Source: CAYNGH01 sp964396845
GTDB lineage: Bacteria > Vulcanimicrobiota > JAJTBE01 > CAYNGH01
Direction: 5' to 3'
Assembly: GCA_964396845.1 (NCBI GenBank)
Contig: CAYNGH010000174.1
Location: forward strand, 1-6,708
Length of the DNA stretch: 6,708 nucleotides
The notes beneath the pieces were generated by a model, which was not told the DNA's origin, did not search any database, and worked only from the letters and a program-made list of their open reading frames with translations. Both the position numbers and the translations under genes were made by a program. Numbering within the stretch: the stretch's first letter is position 1; every line of letters starts with the position of its first letter. This document shows positions 1 through 5,914 of this stretch, in pieces.

Positions 1-996
1 GAGTCCCAGAATAATCCGGGCAATTTTCCCCGGCGGGAGAAATTCCACCACTGCGCCGGTTTCCTTTGCCAGCATTACAGTTTCAAGCACCGGAGAGGAA
101 GCCTCATCCTGACATATAGTCAGCCCCCCTGCATCCCTTACCGCTGAAAGCCCTGCAACTCCGTCATCTCCGATACCTGAGAGAACCACCGCCACGGCTT
201 CAGAGCCAAGCTCTTCTGCCAGGGACTCAAAAAGAAGGTTGGCAGATGGTCTTCCCCGGGCATCAGAAATTTCCAGAACACCGTTCCTCACCGTCAGGTT
301 CTTCTCCGGCGGTGCAAAGAAGGCCACTCCGGGACTGGCATGGATGGCTTCTCCTCCCTGGGCGCAAACGGTGACAAGGGAGGTTTTCTGTTCAAGCCAC
401 CGGGGAAGTTGCCGGGAAAGGTTGCCCTCCAGGCCCGGCAGAACCAGCAACGGCACCGGGTAATCCTCCCCCAGGCTGCCCAGAATATGCATCAGTGCTC
501 TGAAGGACCCTGTGGACCCGCTCAGGGCCACCAGGGAAACATCACACCGACTGCAGGCAAGCAGAGGAGATTCTCCACCGGCATAATCCATGAGGAGTTT
601 TTTCATATCCACCCCTGCCCCGGCCCGAATCCGCCGTATCAGGCCATCTGTCCATAAATCTCCCATAACATGAAGAGATTTCTCATATACATCCAGCGCT
701 CCCCGGGCCAGGGCTTCATATACCATAAACTGGCCCAGGTCATCTTCTGCGGAGGTAAGCAGGATAACAGGCTTCGGATTCCGGGAAAGAATCTTCTCTG
801 TAAGCTCCAGTCCGTTCATCCCCGGCATCATCATGTCCGAGGTGATCACATCAGGATTCAGGCTGTCCATCAAAGACAGGGCTTCAGGGCCTGACGATGC
901 TTCCCCCGCGATTTCAATCCCGCTGTCTGTTTTCAGGGATTGCATCAATGCCTTGCGGGAAACAGGGGAATCCTCCACTAAAAGGACCCTGATCAT
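1..996 (-). CDS. cheB: CheB-like response regulator / methylesterase, 3' end cut off by the window
   Basis: My reverse-strand translation gives 332 codons open to base 1, so the C-terminus lies outside the window. Residues 1-~120 are a receiver domain: acidic pocket E8/D9, phospho-acceptor Asp54 in SDMMMPGMNG, Thr81 and Lys106. Residues ~150-332 are a CheB methylesterase domain, which in the family removes methyl groups from MCP glutamates. The nucleophile Ser161 (GSTGS, family usually GASTGG) and Asp278 (GIGDDG, usually GMGxDG) are present. The strand that normally reads QHMP, with the catalytic His, reads LPGLE, with Gly188 at the His position. Family identity is secure, but methylesterase activity is doubtful. 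The start is ATG at 994-996 with a GGAGGA ribosome site 4 bases upstream. It follows cheA by 16 bases, so it is probably co-transcribed and phosphorylated by that kinase. Confidence 0.93.
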   Translation of the reverse strand, partial: MIRVLLVEDSPVSRKALMQSLKTDSGIEIAGEASSGPEALSLMDSLNPDVITSDMMMPGMNGLELTEKILSRNPKPVILLTSAEDDLGQFMVYEALARGALDVYEKSLHVMGDLWTDGLIRRIRAGAGVDMKKLLMDYAGGESPLLACSRCDVSLVALSGSTGSFRALMHILGSLGEDYPVPLLVLPGLEGNLSRQLPRWLEQKTSLVTVCAQGGEAIHASPGVAFFAPPEKNLTVRNGVLEISDARGRPSANLLFESLAEELGSEAVAVVLSGIGDDGVAGLSAVRDAGGLTICQDEASSPVLETVMLAKETGAVVEFLPPGKIARIILGL

Positions 997-1000
997 TTTT

Positions 1001-1006
1001 TCCTCC
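1001..1006 (-). promoter_or_regulatory. Ribosome binding site of cheB
   Basis: GGAGGA on the minus strand lies 4 bases before the ATG at 996 and inside the 16-base gap after the cheA stop. It fixes the CheB start, and the receiver domain begins at residue 2 as expected. Confidence 0.85.
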
Positions 1007-1012
1007 AAATAT

Positions 1013-3304
1013 TTATATGAGTGATTTTATCATACTTACAAACTGCTGATGGCTGAACCGGCCCTTGTTCATGTATCCCCGGGCGCCGGCCTCGTAAATC
1101 TGGCGGATAATCTCCTCGTCATCTCTGGAGGAAACTATGACCACCGGGGTATCCTGATTCTTCTCCATCTTCTGGGCTTCTCCTATCAGCTCCACACCGC
1201 TGATGCCGGGCATGTCGATGTCAAAAACCATCACCCCGTAACGGCGCCGACTGATGGAGCCAAGCCCTTCCTCACCGCTGGCCACGGCATGAACCTCAAA
1301 GCCCTCGGCTTCCAGGATGCTTTTTTCCAGAATCCGGGAAGTGACCGAGTCATCCACCACCAGCACCGGCAGTTTTGTTCTGTCTTCCTTCTCCCGGAAT
1401 ATGGGTCTGGTGACTGTGGCGGTATATGTCCGCCGGATCAGGTCAGGCACTTCCAGTATCAGAACCGGCACTCCGTCACCGATGATGGTGCATCCCGATA
1501 TGCAGTCAACTTTTTTCAGGTGATCCCCCAAGCTTTTTACCACCACATTTTGAACCCCCATAAACTCATCGATGCCGATGGCAAAAAGCCGATCCCGATA
1601 TCCCACCAGCACTGACAGGACCGTATGCCCCGGGGTGAACTCCTTGGGAAGCCCCAGAATATCCGCCAGGTGAACCAGATGTATCAGCCGTCTGCCTTTT
1701 TTAATGTAATGGTGATTGTCCCGGCGTAAAATTTCTGTTCGGCTCAACCGCAAGGTTTCCTTTACAAGGTTCAGGGGGAATATGAACCGCTGGTTGGAGC
1801 AGTTGACCATCAGTCCGTCCATAGTGGAAACCGACATGGGCACCTTCAGAACAACCCTGGTCATCCGTCCCAGCTGTGTATCCACATGGATGACCCCTTT
1901 TAGCTTTTCCACCCGTGCCTTCACTGTATCCAGCCCGATTCCCCGGCCGGAGATTTCTGTAACCTTACGGGATGTGGAAAAACCCGGCTCCATAATGGCC
2001 CTGTGCAAAAGCTCCTCTTCTTCCATGCCGTCCACCTGGGCTCTGGTAAAAAACCCCCGGCGGATTGCTTCTTTACGTACCAGGGCCATATTAATCCCGG
2101 CGCCGTCATCTTCACAAACCACTTCCAGAGAATTCCCCACCCTGCGAATCACAAGGGTTATGAGGCCCTCGGGAGTTTTTTTCCGTTTCTTCCGGATGTG
2201 AGGGGGTTCGATGCCGTGATCCATGGCATTGTGAATAAGGTGAATCAACACCTCCATCAGTTCACTCAGAATCCTCCGGTCAATCCAGATACCACCGCCA
2301 TGGGTTTCAAGGTTTACCTTTTTATTCAGGGTCCGGGAAAACTCCCTCACCATCAGTTCAATCCGATCGAACATGGTTTCTGCCGGCAGGAGGCGGATTT
2401 GTGTCACTTCCGACGAAAGCCGGTTGGTCAGGTTGTTTCCAGCCAGTTCCTGGGCAGAAATTTCATCGAAGGTCCACTGGATATCCCGGCGCATATTCAG
2501 GGCGGGAATGGAATAGAGCAGGTCCAGAAGCTCCCTGCCTTCGGGTATCGACTTGAGCCGTTCGATTATGATGGGTTCCTGGGATATATTGACACAACGG
2601 TTCAATTTATAATAAATGCCATTGAAGCCCTTCTGAATCTGCCGGATCCTTTTTCGAATGGTTTCCAGGTTTATCTGCTGGATCATGAACTCCCCGGATA
2701 TGTTGACAAGGTTGTCCAGGCGATATACTCGAACCTTCATTGTTTCGTCATCGGCCCCTGCCTGGGGGAGTGAAGCTTCCTGCTCATCCCGGGCTTCTGA
2801 CACTTCGGCACGAACAGACGGTTCATCCATAACGGGAGTCAGGTATTTTTTTTCATTTCTCCGTTCCCCGGCGCGCCGTTCTCCAACCCGTCGCTCAATA
2901 CTGGCTCCCTGGTATGGAAAATCTCTGGGGAACAACTGGTGCAGTTTATCAACAATGGCTAAAGCCTTCTCTTCTCCATCGCTTTTCGCCGGCGGGCTGA
3001 TTCCCAGAAATGTCTTGATGGCATTGACCGCTTCGAGCATGGCATCGACACTGGCACTGTCAACTTTCCTTCCGGTTTCCCTGATATTGGAGAGGCAGTC
3101 TTCCAGAGAATGGGCAATGCGTCCGATGGCCTGTTCACCAACGAGAAAAGCAGATCCCTTCAAGGTATGGGCACGGCGGAAAAGGCGACGGATGCTGTCG
3201 GTGTTATCCTCCTGATCCTTCTCCAGGCTCAGCAGTTCCTTTTCCAGGGCTTCGGTGTGCTCCCTGGCCTCTTCAGCAAAGTATTTCAGAACATCTTCGT
3301 CCAG
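1013..3304 (-). CDS. cheA: Hybrid chemotaxis histidine kinase CheA with C-terminal receiver (CTG start proposed)
   Basis: This is a 763-aa kinase that phosphorylates itself on an HPt histidine and passes phosphate to receivers. Domain order: HPt ~1-110 with His46 in AHTLKGSA; charged linker ~111-187 with a GERR repeat at 137-149 and no P2 domain; an enlarged P3 dimerisation region ~188-312; ATPase domain ~313-488 with N box HNAMDHG (358-364), G1 DDGAGI (399-404), GFSTS (441-445) and G2 GRGIGLD (453-459); CheW-like P5 ~490-630; receiver ~645-763 with D651/D652, phospho-acceptor Asp695 (FDIDMPG), Ser725 and Lys747. All catalytic motifs look intact. The first ATG/GTG/TTG in frame is a TTG inside the HPt motif, one codon after HT, so it cannot be the true start. 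The CTG at 3302-3304 gives a normal HPt N-terminus (DEDVLKYFAEEAREH) and has AGGTGAT 5 bases upstream. The frame is the same as that of the upstream MCP, separated by its TGA. Identity is very sure; the start is likely but unproven. Confidence 0.92.
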   Translation of the reverse strand: MDEDVLKYFAEEAREHTEALEKELLSLEKDQEDNTDSIRRLFRRAHTLKGSAFLVGEQAIGRIAHSLEDCLSNIRETGRKVDSASVDAMLEAVNAIKTFLGISPPAKSDGEEKALAIVDKLHQLFPRDFPYQGASIERRVGERRAGERRNEKKYLTPVMDEPSVRAEVSEARDEQEASLPQAGADDETMKVRVYRLDNLVNISGEFMIQQINLETIRKRIRQIQKGFNGIYYKLNRCVNISQEPIIIERLKSIPEGRELLDLLYSIPALNMRRDIQWTFDEISAQELAGNNLTNRLSSEVTQIRLLPAETMFDRIELMVREFSRTLNKKVNLETHGGGIWIDRRILSELMEVLIHLIHNAMDHGIEPPHIRKKRKKTPEGLITLVIRRVGNSLEVVCEDDGAGINMALVRKEAIRRGFFTRAQVDGMEEEELLHRAIMEPGFSTSRKVTEISGRGIGLDTVKARVEKLKGVIHVDTQLGRMTRVVLKVPMSVSTMDGLMVNCSNQRFIFPLNLVKETLRLSRTEILRRDNHHYIKKGRRLIHLVHLADILGLPKEFTPGHTVLSVLVGYRDRLFAIGIDEFMGVQNVVVKSLGDHLKKVDCISGCTIIGDGVPVLILEVPDLIRRTYTATVTRPIFREKEDRTKLPVLVVDDSVTSRILEKSILEAEGFEVHAVASGEEGLGSISRRRYGVMVFDIDMPGISGVELIGEAQKMEKNQDTPVVIVSSRDDEEIIRQIYEAGARGYMNKGRFSHQQFVSMIKSLI
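2846..2853 (-). repeat. Run of eight A in the cheA linker
   Basis: On the coding strand, GAA AAA AAA TAC (CheA residues ~151-154) contains eight consecutive A. It lies in the linker between the HPt and P3 domains. Losing one A leads to TGA two codons later (AAT ACC TGA), and gaining one leads to TGA after a few codons, so slippage either way would release an HPt-only product of about 155 residues. Whether slippage happens cannot be told from sequence. Confidence 0.5.
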
Positions 3305-3309
3305 TTCAA

Positions 3310-3316
3310 ATCACCT
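3310..3316 (-). promoter_or_regulatory. Ribosome binding site for cheA, overlapping the MCP stop codon
   Basis: Minus-strand AGGTGAT is a 7-base match to the complement of the usual 16S rRNA 3' end. It contains the MCP stop TGA (3311-3313) and lies 5 bases before the proposed CTG start. Both GTG/ATG triplets nearby (GTG at 3314-3312, ATG at 3296-3294) run into stops within three codons, which leaves CTG as the best partner for this site. It suggests translational coupling of MCP and CheA. Confidence 0.6.
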
Positions 3317-4840
3317 TTTCCTGCCGATAATCTGTTCGATGTCGCTGGTAATGTCCAGCAACTGCAGAACTGTCTTAAAGGTCTTGTTGGATGATGCCTC
3401 GGCCCTCTTGGCGGTTTTTGCCACATTCTGGATATTCTTGTTGAGCTGATCGATGGATGTGGACTGCTGACCGGTGGCCTTGTCAATCTCCTTGATCTTG
3501 TCAGTTCTCATCTCCACCAGTTTGATGATTTCCTGGAAATTCTTCAGCACATCCTGATAAAGAAGCAGTCCTTCATCCACAGTCTTGGTGCCGTCCTCGG
3601 TGACCATTATTGCAGTGGTGGAGGTCTGCTGGATGTCGTCAATCATGACCCGGATTTCCTGAGTCGATTCCACTGCCCGTTCCGCCAGTTTGCGGATCTC
3701 ATCGGCCACCACTGCAAACCGTCGGCCTGCCTCGCCGGCCCCTGCAGCTTCAATGGTGGCATTCAACGAGAGAAGGTTGGTCTGCTCCGACAGCTCGTTG
3801 ATGATGGAGAGGACCCCGGAGATATGCTGCAGTTTCTGTCCCAGGTCCAGCATGTGCCGGGCGATGAGCTGGACTTTGTCCTTGATTTTTTCCACTCCCT
3901 GCTGGGATTTGTTCAAGGTCACCGAACCCTTCTGGCATTCCCGGGAAGTGCGATCTGTGATCTCGGTGAGGTCCTGGGCACTTTTGGAAATATCCCTGGC
4001 GGAAACCAGAATATCCTTGATGGTATTGGAGATATCCTCGGTGGTGGAGGCCAGGGCTACCGCGCCGGAAAGCTGGTCGTTGGCTGCTTTTTCCAGCTCT
4101 CCCGAACCTTTTGAAAGGGATCCTACAGCTTTTCGAAGTGTATTGGAGATGTCGATTATCACCAGGATTCCCAGAACAGCCCCCAGGGAGAGTCCCGGAA
4201 AGGTAATCCAGAAAATGGTATTGAAGGCCTGCTCAAACATCTGCTTGTTCTGATCCCTTTTAAACCGCATATCTTTCTGGTTCTCAGCAACAAACTGCTT
4301 GATGATGCTTTCCACTTCCTTGAACTGGTTGCGTCCTTCGGTGCCTGACACAACCCGGGAGTGGCCGTCCTCCCGGGCAATTTTCAGCTGTCGCACTCTT
4401 TCGTTAACAGCAATCCATCGATCCAGTCTTTCCTTGAACTGGGAGAGCATAATCTTGTCGGTTCCGTCGGCCATGGCAGAAAGCTGTGCATAACGGCCCA
4501 CAAGCAGGGTGATCTGTTCTTTGATGCGGGAATCGTAGCCTTCAATCTCGTCAGTGGACTTGGCCAGGATCATGTTTTTCTCTTCCCGGTGAATAATCAG
4601 CATATCCTGAATGATCTGGTTTGCCAGGAGGATCTTTGTTGAAGACACATCGATGATGTCGTTGAGATTATCCCGCATCTCTCCCATCTTGCGCACTCCG
4701 TAAACCGCAATGGATATGGAGATGGAAATAAGAAGTACATAAAGAATGAGAAACTTGACCCGGATGCTCAGGTTCACCCAGAGTCCTCCTTCACGCCGTT
4801 CCTGCTCCTTGTGGTTTGTCCTTGACTTCTCGATGGTCAT
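3311..4840 (-). CDS. Methyl-accepting chemotaxis protein (membrane chemoreceptor, no HAMP)
   Basis: This 509-aa inner-membrane receptor would control the CheA next to it. A short basic cytoplasmic tail precedes TM1 (~28-48). A mostly helical periplasmic domain spans ~49-207, resembling the four-helix-bundle MCP sensor type though not confidently assignable. TM2 is ~208-231. The signalling domain follows directly, with no recognisable HAMP. The hairpin tip is clear at ~349-380 (EQTNLLSLNATIEAA, then FAVVADEIRKLAER). Relative to the usual EAARAGE..GRGFAVVA, it reads EAAGAGE..GRRFAVVA, so Gly367 replaces the conserved Arg and Arg374 replaces a Gly. No C-terminal NWETF-type tether is present. By eye I find no perfect methylation consensus; the closest are around Q458/Q459 and E268. 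The start at 4840 has AAGGAG 8 bases upstream and lies 4 bases after the cheW stop. A GTG at 4777 (MNLSIRVKF-type N-terminus, 488 aa) is an equally credible start. Confidence 0.95.
   Translation of the reverse strand: MTIEKSRTNHKEQERREGGLWVNLSIRVKFLILYVLLISISISIAVYGVRKMGEMRDNLNDIIDVSSTKILLANQIIQDMLIIHREEKNMILAKSTDEIEGYDSRIKEQITLLVGRYAQLSAMADGTDKIMLSQFKERLDRWIAVNERVRQLKIAREDGHSRVVSGTEGRNQFKEVESIIKQFVAENQKDMRFKRDQNKQMFEQAFNTIFWITFPGLSLGAVLGILVIIDISNTLRKAVGSLSKGSGELEKAANDQLSGAVALASTTEDISNTIKDILVSARDISKSAQDLTEITDRTSRECQKGSVTLNKSQQGVEKIKDKVQLIARHMLDLGQKLQHISGVLSIINELSEQTNLLSLNATIEAAGAGEAGRRFAVVADEIRKLAERAVESTQEIRVMIDDIQQTSTTAIMVTEDGTKTVDEGLLLYQDVLKNFQEIIKLVEMRTDKIKEIDKATGQQSTSIDQLNKNIQNVAKTAKRAEASSNKTFKTVLQLLDITSDIEQIIGRKR
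4785..4791 (-). promoter_or_regulatory. Strong internal ribosome site for an alternative MCP start
   Basis: Minus-strand AAGGAGG is followed after 7 bases by GTG (4775-4777), in frame with the MCP. Translation from there begins VNLSIRVKFLIL, the layout typical of MCP N-termini just before TM1. It matches the ribosome consensus better than the upstream AAGGAG, so it may be the real start or a second one. Confidence 0.5.
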
Positions 4841-4844
4841 TTCT

Positions 4845-5882
4845 TCAACTCCTTATGGTTTCTTCCACAGCTTCTTCTCTCAGAACTGCCGCAAGATCAA
4901 TGACAGGCACATCCTCACCCCTCACCGGGATTGTACCCAGATAAGCTCCTTCTCCCTGCCAGGGGGAGATGTCATCCTGTTCCACCTGGGCCATCAGCTC
5001 CAGGCTGTCAACGGGAACCGACGTGGTAAAGGGAGTGTTGCGGGTTACCAGAAGCCGGGGGTTTTTCAATGTGTTGGGAGGCTCCATTCCCAGGTATTCA
5101 TAAAGGCTGACAACAGATATGATCTCTCCCCGCAGGTTGATGACTCCCAGTACCCGGGGAGATGTCCTGGGAACCGGGGTGATATGGAATGAGCGGAAAA
5201 CTTCCCGGATATACTCAACAGGGATGGCAAAATGTTTGACACCAATGCAGACCACCAGGTATTTTACCAGCTTTCCCGGTGAGGTGTCCGGTGCCCGGAC
5301 GACGCTTTCTTCATAGGATTCCCTCAGGGACATGAGGATCTCCCTGAAGCGATTCCCGGGGAGCTTCCGGGACGAGTCCTTCTCTCCGGGGGAAAATTTG
5401 ACATTCTTTGCCAGTTTCCGCAGTTTCCGGGTCATCTCCGGGGAAACAAGACCCTTCGGATCAAGAAGACTCAAGTTCATGCCCCCTTCACACTGCACCC
5501 TGCCGGCCACCGCATCCCCCTTCTCCCGGATTATCCTGTTGATGCTGTCACAGCCCAGCACTCCGGTGATGTCATCGGCCATAAAGCAGAACAGAAAATC
5601 CCCCCTGCGCAGGGATATGATCCTCTGCTCCGAGGGCTCCCCGGATACTTCCAGATCCATCTTCCGGTGAACATCAATCAGGGGAACTGCCCTGCCCTTG
5701 ATGGGGATGAATCCCTTGAGAATATCAGGAGCCTTATCCGGCGGGGCAATCAGGGAAACCCACCGCAGAACGTCCGCCACAAACTCAACAGAAACCCCAA
5801 ACTCTCTTGCTCCCAGGCGGAAAGTAAGAAGTTGTGAGGGATAGCTCTCCCTGTCCATATCATTCATGTCATTTTCACTCAT
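4845..5882 (-). CDS. cheW: Tandem CheW-domain coupling protein
   Basis: This is a 345-aa cytoplasmic protein with two CheW (SH3-like) domains, about twice the length of ordinary CheW. CheW links receptors to the CheA P5 domain. Domain 1 is ~17-148, with FIPIKGRAVPLIDV at 57-70 in place of the usual NLRG-containing strand. A charged linker of ~149-204 follows. Domain 2 is ~206-338 and carries the standard GVINLRGEIISVVSL (246-260). Domain 2 therefore looks like a conventional coupler and domain 1 is more divergent. An in-frame TGA sits one codon before the ATG at 5882, so the protein cannot start further upstream; ATGs at codons 6 and 9 are alternatives. No good ribosome site precedes any of them, and translation may depend on coupling to the gene 32 bases upstream. 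It ends 4 bases before the MCP. Confidence 0.92.
   Translation of the reverse strand: MSENDMNDMDRESYPSQLLTFRLGAREFGVSVEFVADVLRWVSLIAPPDKAPDILKGFIPIKGRAVPLIDVHRKMDLEVSGEPSEQRIISLRRGDFLFCFMADDITGVLGCDSINRIIREKGDAVAGRVQCEGGMNLSLLDPKGLVSPEMTRKLRKLAKNVKFSPGEKDSSRKLPGNRFREILMSLRESYEESVVRAPDTSPGKLVKYLVVCIGVKHFAIPVEYIREVFRSFHITPVPRTSPRVLGVINLRGEIISVVSLYEYLGMEPPNTLKNPRLLVTRNTPFTTSVPVDSLELMAQVEQDDISPWQGEGAYLGTIPVRGEDVPVIDLAAVLREEAVEETIRS
4849..4854 (-). promoter_or_regulatory. Ribosome binding site for the longer MCP form
   Basis: Minus-strand AAGGAG lies within the last codons of cheW, 8 bases before the ATG at 4840. It supports a start at 4840 and translational coupling of cheW and the MCP. Confidence 0.65.
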
Positions 5883-5914
5883 AGGTCAGCATATTCTTCA
5901 CTGCAGGCCCTGCA

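Noticed and set aside
2003..2773. Long plus-strand open frame opposite cheA (256 codons), with others at 1049-1615, 1716-2201 and 5930-6562
   Set aside because: They lie opposite clearly conserved domains, have no recognisable protein features and are explained by the codon bias of the real minus-strand genes.
1013..3163. CheA starting at the TTG at 3163
   Set aside because: That TTG is the Leu of the HPt phosphorylation motif (AHTLKGSA). Starting there would remove the phospho-accepting His and the first HPt helix.
3311..3313. MCP stop TGA as a selenocysteine codon
   Set aside because: No convincing SECIS-like hairpin follows; only a 4-bp GAAC/GTTC pairing is visible, and neither protein family uses selenocysteine here.
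4080..4150. A HAMP domain after MCP TM2
   Set aside because: The ~50-residue HAMP pattern (Pro after the first helix, then a Glu/Gly connector) is not visible; TM2 runs straight into the signalling coiled coil.
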